A DNA stretch of 64,000 nucleotides from Rubrivivax sp. (lineage in GTDB: Bacteria > Pseudomonadota > Gammaproteobacteria > Burkholderiales > Burkholderiaceae_C), in contig JADJYX010000040.1 in NCBI GenBank assembly GCA_016719535.1, positions 1 through 64,000 on the forward strand. The letters run 5' to 3'. This document shows, piece by piece, positions 19,201 through 27,627 of the stretch (position 1 is the stretch's first letter; every line of letters begins with the position of its first letter). The notes beneath the pieces are model-generated. The model worked only from the letters and a program-made list of their open reading frames with translations. It was not told the DNA's origin and did not search any database. Position numbers and translations under genes: made by a program.

Positions 19201-19531
19201 GCACATCCACAGCCTGCCGGTCGGCGTGTTGTTCGACCAGGGCTGGTTCGGTGTGATCACGGGCCTGGCGATGCTGGGGGTGGCAGGGCTCGGCGGCGCC
19301 CGTGCGCTGTCCCGGGGCAGCCTGCCCGGGGCCGCCGCCGCCGGGGGGCTGGCGGCCTTCCTCGTCTCCGCCTCGCTCAACACGCTGATCGACGAGCCGC
19401 GCTTCCTCTGGCTGTTTCTCGTGCTGGCCTGGCTGTGCGCCTTCCACGGCCGGCCGGCGCATGGGGTGCCGCCTATACTGGGCGGATCTCGTTTGTCCCC
19501 CGCGGAGCGCGCCCATGGAAGTGCTCGATGA
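16255..19531 (+). CDS. Fusion of three VanZ-like units with an O-antigen-ligase-like module (one frameshift)
   Basis: A GTG start is used. VanZ-type patterns appear three times: NGVLYVPLG with VEFAQLQF (residues 62-107), MTVPIGLAL with VIELGQLF (215-249), and LMYAPLGAL with VEALRLFM (350-387). A Pro/Ala linker around 425-460 leads to a second polytopic half that resembles Wzy/WaaL O-antigen ligases, with LHSPYNGLRILKG (about 592-604) and GPFSVMNKGGAYIE. A hydrophilic insert (about 840-975) contains a beta-rich carbohydrate-binding-like segment and RNGSFARGMDRWFF. One base slip near 19145 joins it to the last helices. The full length is about 1092 residues. The product probably ligates or polymerises glycan on the periplasmic side. 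Its end overlaps the next gene by 17 bases. Confidence 0.75.
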
Positions 19532-20084
19532 GCCCCGCATCCAGCGTCATCGCCTGACGGTCGAGCAATACCACCGCATGGGTGAGGCCGGCGTCTTTGC
19601 GCCGGACGCAAGGGTCGAACTGATCGATGGCGAGGTGATCGACATGGCGCCGATGGGAAGCCGGCACTACGGCGCGGTCACGCGGCTGGACCATCTGCTG
19701 ACAGCCGCGATCGGGCCGCGCGCCATCGTCAACGGCCAGATGCCTCTGTGTCTGGGGTCGATGTCGGAGCCCGAGCCTGACCTGTGCGTGTTGAGGCCGC
19801 GCGACGACTTCTATGCGTCGGCCTTGCCGACCGCGGCCGATGCCCTGCTGGTGATCGAGGTGTCGGACAGCACCCTGGCCTACGACGTGCGCGTCAAGTC
19901 GCGGCTGTATGCGCGCCATGGTGTGCCCGTGTGCTGGGTCTTCGACCTGCAGGCGCCGATGCTGCGCGTCTTCGCCGAACCTCGCGACGGCGACTATGCG
20001 CGGGTCGAGGAGATCGTCTCCCCGGGCCTGATGCCGATCCCCGGGCTGGACGGCGTGGCGGTCGACCTGAGCGGCGTGTTGTAG
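19515..20084 (+). CDS. Uma2 family endonuclease-like protein (DUF820)
   Basis: The 189-residue product has the Uma2 pattern: RLTVEQYHRMGEAGVF, VELIDGEVIDMAPMG, then the PD-(D/E)xK-type core with EPDLCVLRPRDD and LLVIEVSDSTLAYDVRVKSRLYARHGV, where E-x-S and the downstream K match the nuclease site. These proteins are very common in cyanobacteria and scattered elsewhere; their role is not settled. The ATG at 19515 lies inside the end of the VanZ fusion gene. A TATACT hexamer sits 35 bases upstream, so it can have its own promoter. It takes the place where many betaproteobacteria carry tgt/queA ahead of yajC. Confidence 0.85.
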   Translation: MEVLDEPRIQRHRLTVEQYHRMGEAGVFAPDARVELIDGEVIDMAPMGSRHYGAVTRLDHLLTAAIGPRAIVNGQMPLCLGSMSEPEPDLCVLRPRDDFYASALPTAADALLVIEVSDSTLAYDVRVKSRLYARHGVPVCWVFDLQAPMLRVFAEPRDGDYARVEEIVSPGLMPIPGLDGVAVDLSGVL

Positions 20085-20149
20085 CCGCCGTCTCGGCCAT
20101 GCCCGGCGGCCGCCTGGGCTTGCCGATCCCCCCTGGCAGGCTCTCCGCC

Positions 20150-20155
20150 TAGAAT
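20150..20155 (+). promoter_or_regulatory. Putative -10 element upstream of yajC
   Basis: TAGAAT lies 50 bases before the yajC GTG and matches the sigma-70 -10 consensus at four of six positions. No good -35 is seen at 16-18 bases. Confidence 0.3.
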
Positions 20156-20205
20156 TCGCGGTTCGCCCGCGCTTGCTCCGGGCCCAGCCATCGAGGACCG
20201 AACCC

Positions 20206-20538
20206 GTGTTCATCTCCACCGCCTACGCCCAGACCGCCCCCGCCGCCGCCGCGGGCGGCGCCGAATCCACGCTCATGAGCCTGCTGCCGCTGGTGCTGAT
20301 GTTCGTGGTGCTGTACTTCATCATGATCCGCCCGCAGATGAAGAAGCAGAAGGAACACAAGGCCATGATCGAGGCGCTGGCCAAGGGTGACGAGGTCGTC
20401 ATCGCCGGTGGCGTGCTGGGCCGCGTGGCCAAGCTGGGCGACTCGTTCATCCACGTCGAGGTGGCCAACGGCGTCGAGCTGCAGGTGCAGCGGCCGTCGG
20501 TGGTGCAGGTGCTGCCCAAGGGTACGTTCGGCAAATAA
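20206..20538 (+). CDS. yajC: Preprotein translocase subunit YajC
   Basis: The start is the GTG at 20206, preceded by GAGGA, which gives a 110-residue protein of the usual size: a short N-terminal segment rich in Ala, one transmembrane helix (LLPLVLMFVVLYFIMI), then the conserved RPQMKKQKEH and a small cytoplasmic domain (DEVVIAGGVLGRV). YajC associates with SecDF and the SecYEG channel in the inner membrane. It is followed 87 bases later by secD in the same direction, the standard order. Confidence 0.95.
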   Translation: MFISTAYAQTAPAAAAGGAESTLMSLLPLVLMFVVLYFIMIRPQMKKQKEHKAMIEALAKGDEVVIAGGVLGRVAKLGDSFIHVEVANGVELQVQRPSVVQVLPKGTFGK

Positions 20539-20625
20539 GCCGGCTTCTGGCGCCGCCGGCCCGCCCGGCCTGCGGCCGCCCACCCCGCCGCCGGCGCCCC
20601 GCCGCGCGGCCGAGAAGGATCCCCC

Positions 20626-22509
20626 ATGAACCGCTACCCCTGGTGGAAGTACGCGATGCTGGCCATCGCGCTGGTCGTCGGGCTGCTGTATACCGCGCCC
20701 AACTTCTACGGCGAGGCGCCCGCGGTGCAGGTGTCCAGCGGCAAGGCGACGATCAAGCTCGACGCGGCGGTCGCCACCCGCGTCGAGCAGGCCTTGCAGC
20801 AGGCGGGCCTGCAGCCCGACTTCGTGCAGTTCGAGGGCAACTCGATCAAGGCGCGCTTCCGCGACACCGACACGCAGATCAAGGCCAAGGATGCGATCGC
20901 CAAGGCGCTCAACCCCGACGCGGCCGACCCGGGCTACATCGTGGCGCTGAACCTGCTGTCGCGCACCCCGGCCTGGATGGCCAGCGTGCGCGCACTGCCC
21001 ATGTACCTGGGGCTGGACCTGCGCGGCGGCGTGCACTTCCTGATGCAGGTCGACATGAGGTCGGCGCTGACCAAGCGCGCCGAGGCCGTCACCGGCGACA
21101 TGCGCACGCTGCTGCGCGACAAGAATATCCGCCACCTGGGCATCACGCGCGACGGCAATGCGGTGGAAGTGCGCTTTCGCGACCAGGCGGCGATGGCGGC
21201 GGCGACCAACCTGCTGGCCGACAGCATCGCCGAGATGGCCTGGGCCGGCACGCAGGAAGGCGCCGACTTCAAGCTGCGCGGCACGCTCAAGCCCGAGGCC
21301 GCCTTCCGGGTGCAGGAGCAGGCGCTCAAGCAGAACATCACCACGCTGCACAACCGCGTCAACGAACTGGGCACCAGCGAGCCGGTGATCCAGCAGCAGG
21401 GCACCGACCGCGTGGTGGTGCAACTGCCCGGCGTGCAGGATACGGCGCGCGCCAAGGACATCATCGGCCGCACTGCCACGCTGGAACTGCGCATGGTCAA
21501 CGAGTCGGCCGAGGCGCAGGCCGCCACGCGCGGCGCCGGCCCGGTGCCCTTCGGCAGCGAACGCTTTCTCGAGCGCAACGGCCAGCCGATCATCGTCTTC
21601 CGCCAGGTCGTGCTGACCGGCGACAACCTCACCGATGCCCAGCCCGGTTTCGACGGCCAGACGCAGGAGCCCACCGTCAACCTGACGGTCGACGCCAAGG
21701 GCGCGCGCATCATCCGCGACGTCACGCGCGAGAACGTCGGCAAGCGCATGGCCATCCTGCTGTTCGAGAAGGGCAAGGGCGAGGTGGTGACGGCGCCGGT
21801 GATCCGCAGCGAGCTCGGCGCGCGCTTCCAGATCTCGGGCCGCATGACGACGGCCGAGGCCACCGACACCGCGCTGCTGCTGCGCGCCGGCTCGCTGGCG
21901 GCGCCGATGGAGATCATCGAGGAGCGCACCATCGGCCCCAGCCTGGGTGCCGAGAATATCGCCAAGGGTTTCAACAGCGTGCTCTGGGGCCTGGTCGCGA
22001 TCGCCGTCTTCATGTGCGGCTACTACCTGCTGTTCGGCGTCTTCTCGACGGTGGCGCTGGGCTTCAACCTGCTGCTGCTGGTGGCGCTGCTGTCGCTGCT
22101 GCAGGCCACGCTGACGCTGCCGGGCATCGCGGCCATCGCGCTCACGCTGGGCATGGCGATCGACGCCAACGTGCTGATCAACGAACGCGTGCGCGAGGAG
22201 TTGCGCAGCGGCGCACCGCCGCAGGCGGCCATCGCGGCGGGCTACGAGCGCGCCTGGGGCACCATCCTCGACTCCAACGTCACCACGCTGATCGCCGGCG
22301 TGGCCCTGCTGGCCTTCGGCTCGGGGCCGGTGCGCGGCTTCGCGGTGGTGCACTGCCTGGGCATCCTGACCTCGATGTTCTCGGCGGTGGTGTTCTCGCG
22401 CGGGCTGGTCAACCTCTGGTACGGGCGCCAGAAGCGGCTGAAGTCGGTGTCGATCGGGCAGGTGTGGCGCCCAGACGGCGGCAAGCAGCTGCCGGCCGCA
22501 GAGCGCTGA
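20626..22509 (+). CDS. secD: Protein translocase subunit SecD
   Basis: The 627-residue length is typical. The first membrane helix (residues 7-24) is followed by the large periplasmic P1 region, which begins near LGLDLRGGVHFLMQVDM, the signature around the conserved D-L-R-G-G. The five C-terminal transmembrane helices (about 440-610) carry the RND-type LGMAIDANVLINERVREE motif, whose aspartate is needed for proton-driven pulling of exported proteins. A GAAGGA sequence precedes the ATG. It is followed by secF after 11 bases, so they are co-translated. It is intact. Confidence 0.97.
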   Translation: MNRYPWWKYAMLAIALVVGLLYTAPNFYGEAPAVQVSSGKATIKLDAAVATRVEQALQQAGLQPDFVQFEGNSIKARFRDTDTQIKAKDAIAKALNPDAADPGYIVALNLLSRTPAWMASVRALPMYLGLDLRGGVHFLMQVDMRSALTKRAEAVTGDMRTLLRDKNIRHLGITRDGNAVEVRFRDQAAMAAATNLLADSIAEMAWAGTQEGADFKLRGTLKPEAAFRVQEQALKQNITTLHNRVNELGTSEPVIQQQGTDRVVVQLPGVQDTARAKDIIGRTATLELRMVNESAEAQAATRGAGPVPFGSERFLERNGQPIIVFRQVVLTGDNLTDAQPGFDGQTQEPTVNLTVDAKGARIIRDVTRENVGKRMAILLFEKGKGEVVTAPVIRSELGARFQISGRMTTAEATDTALLLRAGSLAAPMEIIEERTIGPSLGAENIAKGFNSVLWGLVAIAVFMCGYYLLFGVFSTVALGFNLLLLVALLSLLQATLTLPGIAAIALTLGMAIDANVLINERVREELRSGAPPQAAIAAGYERAWGTILDSNVTTLIAGVALLAFGSGPVRGFAVVHCLGILTSMFSAVVFSRGLVNLWYGRQKRLKSVSIGQVWRPDGGKQLPAAER

Positions 22510-22520
22510 AGGGGATTCAG

Positions 22521-23552
22521 ATGGAGTTCTTTCGCATCAAGCGTGACATCCCGTTCATGCGCCACGCGCTGGTGCTGAACGTCGTCTCGTTCATCACCTT
22601 CGCGCTGGCGGTGTTCTTCCTGGTCACGCGCGGGCTGCACCTGTCGATCGAATTTACCGGCGGCACGGTGCTGGAGGTGGAATATGCGCAGTCGGCCGAT
22701 ATCGGCCGCACGCGCGCCACCGTCGAGGCGCTGAATTTCGGCGAGGTGCAGGTGCAGAATTTCGGCACCTCGCGCGATGTGCTGGTGCGCGTGCCGATCC
22801 GCGAGAACATCAAGCAGGACGCCGTCGCCGCCACCGTCTTCGAGGCCTTGTGCAAGGCCGAGCAGGGCAGCGTCGGCACCAGGCAATACACCACGCCGCA
22901 GGGCGAGCAGGTCAGCCGGCCGGCCTGCACGAATGCCGCCGGTGCCGAGCCCGTCAAGCTCAGCCGCACCGAATTCGTCGGGCCGTCGGTGGGCTCGGAA
23001 CTGGCGCGCGACGGCGCGCTGGCGCTGGCCGTGACGATCGCCGGCATCATGCTCTATCTGGCGTTCCGCTTCGAGTGGAAGTTCTCGGTCGCCGGCATCG
23101 TCGCCAACCTGCACGACGTGGTCATCATCCTGGGCTTCTTCGCCTTCTTCCAGTGGGAGTTCTCGCTGGCGGTGCTGGCGGCCATCCTGGCCGTGCTGGG
23201 CTATTCGGTGAACGAGTCGGTGGTCATCTTCGACCGCATCCGCGAGACCTTCCGCAAATTCCGCAAGCTGACCACGCCGCAGGTCATCGACCACGCCATC
23301 ACCAGCACCATCAGCCGCACCGTCATCACCCACGGCAGCACGCAGATGATGGTGCTGGCGATGCTGGTCTTCGGCGGCCCCACGCTGCACTACTTCGCGG
23401 TGGCGCTGACCATCGGCATCCTGTTCGGCATCTATTCGTCGATCTTCGTCGCCGCCGGCATCGCCATGTGGCTGGGGGTCAAGCGCGAGGACCTTGTCAA
23501 GACCAGCAAGGACCACGACCCCAACGACCCCAACGCCGGGGCGGTGGTGTAG
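22521..23552 (+). CDS. secF: Protein translocase subunit SecF
   Basis: The 343-residue protein starts MEFFRIKRDIPFM. A first transmembrane helix (FITFALAVFFLV) is followed by the SecF signature EFTGGTVLEVEY and a periplasmic domain (about 40-150). Five helices follow, with GYSVNESVVIFDRIRE holding the conserved Asp. It forms the SecDF proton-driven complex that completes translocation. An insert with two cysteines (about residues 115-145) is somewhat longer than in E. coli SecF. Confidence 0.97.
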   Translation: MEFFRIKRDIPFMRHALVLNVVSFITFALAVFFLVTRGLHLSIEFTGGTVLEVEYAQSADIGRTRATVEALNFGEVQVQNFGTSRDVLVRVPIRENIKQDAVAATVFEALCKAEQGSVGTRQYTTPQGEQVSRPACTNAAGAEPVKLSRTEFVGPSVGSELARDGALALAVTIAGIMLYLAFRFEWKFSVAGIVANLHDVVIILGFFAFFQWEFSLAVLAAILAVLGYSVNESVVIFDRIRETFRKFRKLTTPQVIDHAITSTISRTVITHGSTQMMVLAMLVFGGPTLHYFAVALTIGILFGIYSSIFVAAGIAMWLGVKREDLVKTSKDHDPNDPNAGAVV

Positions 23553-23597
23553 AGTCCTTTCACCGTCAGGAATTCACGAAAAGGCCAGCTTTCCCAC

Positions 23598-25913
23598 ATG
23601 GCGACCGCCGCCGGATCCTCGCACCTTGCTGCCCAGGCCCGGCGGCTGTACGTCGAGGAACTGGTGCGGAACCTGGCGCCGCTGGTGCAGTCGGCGCTGG
23701 AAGGCAGCCGCTCGCTGATCGACAAGCCCTGCGAGCACACCGTCTTCGTGCGCCGGCGCGACCTGCTGCAGGAGCTGCAGAAGGGCGCGCAGGCCTGGCA
23801 CCGCGGCATGGTCAATGGCCTGCGCCATGTGCTGGCGCATGGCATCTCGGCCACGCGCCCCGGTGACCTGCCGCCGCCCGGGCGCGGTGGCGTGCTGGCG
23901 CTGGTGGACGACGACACCATCGAGCTCGAGATCGTCACCTCGCGGCTGGCGCTGGCCGTGATGGACCGCGCGTCGTGGGAATTCTCCGACCTGCGTTCGC
24001 GCGTGGCCACGCTCGAGGGCCGCACCGAGCTCGACGCCCAGGATCTGCTGCGCGCCCATGTGCTGGCGCGCATCGTCTTCGAGGCCTGGCGCGCCGCCGG
24101 CATCAGCCTGACCAGCTGGCGCGAGCTGCAGCCGGTGCTGCACGAGGAATTCGCGCACCTCGTCGAAGAGGCCTACCACGAGACCAACCGCTGGCTGGTC
24201 GATCAGCGCGTGCTGCCCGATGTCGACCTGCGGCCGTTCATCCGCCGTTCGCGCACCAACCCGCAGGCGCCGCTGGGCTGGACGTCCGGCAGCGGCGCGC
24301 CGGCGTCTTCGTCGCACTACAGTGCCGCGGCCGGTTCGGGCTTCGACCCCACCGTCAGCGGCGGCTTCGTGCGCACCGGCCATGGCGGCGTGGGCGACGA
24401 GACGCGGCTGATGACGCGCAGCGCGGCGCTGCCGCGCAGCGGCGAACACGCCGAGGCCGTGCTGCTGCGGCTGAACCGCCTGGTCGGCCGGCACCTGCCC
24501 AGCTTCGGCCATGGCGGCGGCGGGGCGGCCGTCTCGCCGGGCCTGGCGCAGGCCATCGATTCGGCGCAGACCGGCGTGCGGCGGCGTTTTTCGGTGACCA
24601 CGCAGCGTGCCATGCAGGTCACCACGCCGGCCATGCTGGAGGACCTGCACCAGCGCAAGCAGGCGCTGAAGAAGGCGGCCGCCACGCCGGAAGAGCGCGC
24701 CACCATCGAGATCGTGGCGCTGCTGTTCCAGAGCATCCTCACCGAGGACCGCATCCCGGCGTCGGTGCGCGTGTGGTTTGCGCGGCTGCAGATGCCGGTG
24801 CTGCGCGTGGCGGTGTCCGAACCCGACTTCTTCGCCACCACCGACCACCCGGCGCGCCGCCTGATCGACCGCATGGGCGCCTGCGTGATGGGTTTCGACA
24901 ATTCGGCCCAGGTCGGCGAGGCGCTCGAGAAGGAGATCAAGCGCATCGTGCAGGTGGTCGAGGCCTACCCCGATACCGGCCGCCGCGTCTTCCAGACCGT
25001 GCTGACCGAGTTCGAGAAGTTTCTCGAGCAGTATTTTCGCGACCAGAACGAGGCCACCAAGAAGGGCGTGTCGCTGGCGCAGCAGGTCGAGCAGCGCGAG
25101 ACGCTGGCCATCCAGTACACCATCGAGCTGCGCAAGATGCTCAACGAGATGCCGGTGCAGGAGGGCGTGCGCCAGTTCCTGTTCCATGTCTGGGCCGACG
25201 TGCTGGCCACTGCCGCGGTGCGCTACGGCGCCCAGGGCGAGGTCACGCGCAAGATGAAGCGCGCCGCCGCCGACCTCATCTGGTCGGCCAGCGCCAAGGT
25301 CTCGCGCGAGGAGCGCGCCGAGGTCATCCGCCGCCTGCCGCCGCTGCTCAAGCAGCTGCGCGAGGGCATGTCGTCGGCCGGCATGGACGCCGCCCGGCAG
25401 GACGAGCAGATCCAGCAGCTGAACAATTCGCTCGCCGCGGCCTTCACCGCACGCGCGGCCGTCATCCCCGACGAGCGCCTGCGCGAGATGATGGAGCGCC
25501 TGGAGACGCTGGAAGAGCTGCTGCCCGATGCGCAGAACGTCGAGATCGACGAATCGATGGTGCTCGACCTCTCGGGCCACCAGAGCTCCGAGCTGGAGAT
25601 CGTGCTCGAAGGCGGCTCGATGCCGACGCCGGCGATGGTGGCCTGGGCGCGCGAGCTGCAGGTCGGCAGCTGGTACATGCTCGACCACAAGGGCCGCAAC
25701 GAACCGGTGCAGCTGGCCTGGCACGGCATGCGCAAGCAGCTGTCGCTGTTCGTCACGCCGCAGGGGCGCTGCATGCTGTTCCAGCAGCAGCGGCTGGCGT
25801 CCTATCTGCAGGCGGGCCTGCTGCTGCCGGCGCAGGACGAGGCGCTGACCGTGCGCGCCACGCGCAGCGCGCTGGCCAAGCTCGACGTCGATTCCTCGCG
25901 ACTCCTGAACTGA
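23598..25913 (+). CDS. DUF1631 family protein
   Basis: The 771-residue soluble protein is mostly helical and rich in Ala, Arg and Glu. Recognisable family blocks are the N-terminal FVRRRDLLQELQKGAQAWH, ELEIVTSRLALAVMDRAS, the C-terminal LPTPAM-like MPTPAMVAWARELQVGSWY, and KQLSLFVTPQGRCMLFQQQR. A Gly/Ser-rich linker lies near 225-270. The family is widespread in beta- and gammaproteobacteria, and its function has not been established to my knowledge. The C-terminal block resembles a PilZ-like or thymidine-phosphorylase-annotated module in some databases, which I would not trust. It lies 45 bases after secF and ends at a two-way terminator. Confidence 0.88.
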   Translation: MATAAGSSHLAAQARRLYVEELVRNLAPLVQSALEGSRSLIDKPCEHTVFVRRRDLLQELQKGAQAWHRGMVNGLRHVLAHGISATRPGDLPPPGRGGVLALVDDDTIELEIVTSRLALAVMDRASWEFSDLRSRVATLEGRTELDAQDLLRAHVLARIVFEAWRAAGISLTSWRELQPVLHEEFAHLVEEAYHETNRWLVDQRVLPDVDLRPFIRRSRTNPQAPLGWTSGSGAPASSSHYSAAAGSGFDPTVSGGFVRTGHGGVGDETRLMTRSAALPRSGEHAEAVLLRLNRLVGRHLPSFGHGGGGAAVSPGLAQAIDSAQTGVRRRFSVTTQRAMQVTTPAMLEDLHQRKQALKKAAATPEERATIEIVALLFQSILTEDRIPASVRVWFARLQMPVLRVAVSEPDFFATTDHPARRLIDRMGACVMGFDNSAQVGEALEKEIKRIVQVVEAYPDTGRRVFQTVLTEFEKFLEQYFRDQNEATKKGVSLAQQVEQRETLAIQYTIELRKMLNEMPVQEGVRQFLFHVWADVLATAAVRYGAQGEVTRKMKRAAADLIWSASAKVSREERAEVIRRLPPLLKQLREGMSSAGMDAARQDEQIQQLNNSLAAAFTARAAVIPDERLREMMERLETLEELLPDAQNVEIDESMVLDLSGHQSSELEIVLEGGSMPTPAMVAWARELQVGSWYMLDHKGRNEPVQLAWHGMRKQLSLFVTPQGRCMLFQQQRLASYLQAGLLLPAQDEALTVRATRSALAKLDVDSSRLLN

Positions 25914-25915
25914 CG

Positions 25916-25942
25916 GCCCCTGGCCGCCAGACGGCCGGGGGC
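25916..25942. terminator. Bidirectional hairpin between DUF1631 gene and smg
   Basis: The arms gcccctggccg (25916-25926) and cggccgggggc (25932-25942) form an 11-base-pair stem with one G-U pair and a 5-base loop, placed between two convergent stop codons. No T tract is seen. Confidence 0.6.
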
Positions 25943-25953
25943 TAGGCCGGGGG

Positions 25954-26406
25954 CTAATGGATCAACCGGTCCTCGGGGTCGACGAACAGTTCGTCGAGGA
26001 TCAGCGCATCGGGCTCTTCGCCCAGGCTCCAGAAGACCATCAGCACGATGACCTTGAGGTCGTCGAGCTCGATCGGGCAGGCGCCGACCGCGCTGGCGCG
26101 GTCGATCACCATCTCGCGCATCGCGGGCGGCAGCACGCCGGCCGATTCGAGAAAGCTGATGAAGGCAATGGAGTCGTCGCCGAGCAGTTCGCGCTCGACC
26201 TCGCTGTAGACGCGCAGGCTGTTGCCGCGCTGGGGGCTGACGCTCGAGCCGGCGCTGTGCGCCAGGCCGTCGAGCCAGCGCAGCGCTTCCTGGATTTCGT
26301 CCGACTCGAAACCGACGGCGCTGAGCTTGCGCTGCAGTTGCTGGTGGTCCGGACAGGCATCGGGGCGCCAGTAGTTCTCGTAGAGATAGACCAGCACATC
26401 GAACAT
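25954..26406 (-). CDS. smg: Smg family protein (DUF494)
   Basis: The 150-residue protein starts MFDVLVYLYENYWRPDACPD, the conserved beginning of the family, and ends with ELDDLKVIVLMVFWS and ILDELFVDPEDRLIH. It is small, acidic and cytoplasmic; Smg sits beside dprA in many beta- and gammaproteobacteria but has no proven activity. TATAGT lies nine bases before the ATG, so it can be transcribed on its own as well as with the dprA side. The usual neighbour topA is missing downstream; the DUF1631 gene is there instead. Confidence 0.93.
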   Translation of the reverse strand: MFDVLVYLYENYWRPDACPDHQQLQRKLSAVGFESDEIQEALRWLDGLAHSAGSSVSPQRGNSLRVYSEVERELLGDDSIAFISFLESAGVLPPAMREMVIDRASAVGACPIELDDLKVIVLMVFWSLGEEPDALILDELFVDPEDRLIH

Positions 26407-26415
26407 GGTGCGGTC

Positions 26416-26421
26416 ACTATA
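26416..26421 (-). promoter_or_regulatory. Putative -10 element just before smg
   Basis: On the minus strand GGGTATAGTG contains TATAGT, five of six matches to the consensus, ending nine bases before the smg ATG. Transcription from it would give an almost leaderless mRNA. No clear -35 is seen. Confidence 0.4.
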
Positions 26422-26498
26422 CCCCAGCCCCCCGTCGCACCGGAGGGTCAGAAGCCGCACCGGGTGTGGGCCCGGGCCGGCCGCGGCAGGGGCCTGGT

Positions 26499-27617
26499 TC
26501 AGGCGCTGGCGCGGCGCTGGAACAGGCCGCCGGGCAGTCGCGCGACGCGGCCGTCGAGTTCCAGGTCGAGCAGCCGGGCCAGCAGTTCGGCCGTCGGCCA
26601 GCCGGTGCGCGCCTGCAGGCTGTCCAGCGTCACCGGGTCATGGCCCAGCGCCTCCAGCAGCGGGTCGGCACGCGGGTCGACGGCTGCAGACGGTGCGGCC
26701 GCGGGGGCGCTGCCCGGCCGGGCCAGCGCCAGGCCCGGCTGCCGCAATTCGTCCAGCACTTCGGCCGCGCTTTCGACCAGGCGGGCGCCGTCGCGGATGA
26801 GCGCATGGCAGCCGCGCGACTGCTCGGCGTGGATCGACCCCGGCACGGCGAAGACCTCGCGCCCGGCCTCGTTGGCCAGCCGCGCGGTGATCAGCGACCC
26901 CGATTTCAGCGCCGCCTCGACCACCACCGTGCCCAGGCTGAGGCCGGCGATGATGCGGTTGCGCTGCGGAAAATTCTCCGCCAGCGGCGGCGTGCCGGGC
27001 AGGAATTCGCTCACCAGCGCGCCCTGCCCGGCGATGCGGCGCGCCAGGTCGAGGTGGCGCCTGGGGTAGACGCGGTCGGGCCCGGTGCCGACCACCGCCA
27101 CCGTCGGCGCGCCGCTGGCCAGCGCACCTTCGTGGGCGGCGGCGTCCACGCCCAGCGCCAGCCCCGACACCACGGTATAGCCGGCGGCGCCGAAGGCGTG
27201 CGCGAAGGCCTGCGCATTGTCGGCACCCTGCGGCGTGGGCTTGCGGCTGCCGACCACCGCGATCGCCGGCGTGGCCAGGTGGGTGGGGTCGCCCTGCACA
27301 TACAGCAGCAGCGGCGGGTCGGGGCTTTCGAGCAGCGCGCGCGGGTAGGCGGCGTCGCCCAGGGCCAGCGCGTGGCGGGCCTCGCCGCCGTCGAGCCAGC
27401 GGCGCACGGCGTCGAGCGACGTGGCCAGGTCGGCCGGCTCGGTCAGGATCACGCCCGCCAGCTGGGCGCCGGCGACGGTGGCGAGTGCTTGCTCACTGGC
27501 ATGGACAACCGCCTGCGGCGAGCCGAAGGCGGCCAGCAGGCGGCGCGCGCCCTCGCGGCCGATGCCGGGGACGAGCAGCAGGCGCAGCCAGGCCGCCAGC
27601 TCGTCGGTGTCGATCAC
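26499..27617 (-). CDS. dprA: DNA-processing protein DprA
   Basis: There are 372 residues. The N-terminal helix-hairpin-helix/SAM-like part (LRLLLVPGIGREGARRLL) is followed by the extended Rossmann fold with IAVVGSRKPTPQG (about 120-132), GYTVVSGLALGVDAAAH, FPQRNRIIAGLS and VVEAALKSGSLITA, all typical of DprA. A C-terminal winged-helix domain (about 300-365, DSLQARTGWPTAELLARLL) is present, separated by a Pro/Ala linker. DprA loads RecA on incoming single-stranded DNA during natural transformation. It lies between lysM and smg in the same direction, ten bases after the lysM-type gene. Confidence 0.96.
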   Translation of the reverse strand: MIDTDELAAWLRLLLVPGIGREGARRLLAAFGSPQAVVHASEQALATVAGAQLAGVILTEPADLATSLDAVRRWLDGGEARHALALGDAAYPRALLESPDPPLLLYVQGDPTHLATPAIAVVGSRKPTPQGADNAQAFAHAFGAAGYTVVSGLALGVDAAAHEGALASGAPTVAVVGTGPDRVYPRRHLDLARRIAGQGALVSEFLPGTPPLAENFPQRNRIIAGLSLGTVVVEAALKSGSLITARLANEAGREVFAVPGSIHAEQSRGCHALIRDGARLVESAAEVLDELRQPGLALARPGSAPAAAPSAAVDPRADPLLEALGHDPVTLDSLQARTGWPTAELLARLLDLELDGRVARLPGGLFQRRASA

Positions 27618-27627
27618 CGAGGTGGCG

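Noticed and set aside
14437..19531. A PEP-CTERM target protein near the XrtA-associated genes
   Set aside because: No protein in the window ends with a P-E-P box, a hydrophobic helix and a basic tail. The exosortase itself is also not in the window and may lie to the left.
16939..19611. An 890-codon minus-strand open frame opposite the VanZ fusion
   Set aside because: Composition is Arg, Gln and Gly-rich with no domain pattern; the plus-strand frame has clear membrane helices and family motifs.
20643..23552. One long plus-strand frame through secD and secF
   Set aside because: Only the secF part is in the correct frame; over secD the residues are nonsense, and secD has its own complete frame.
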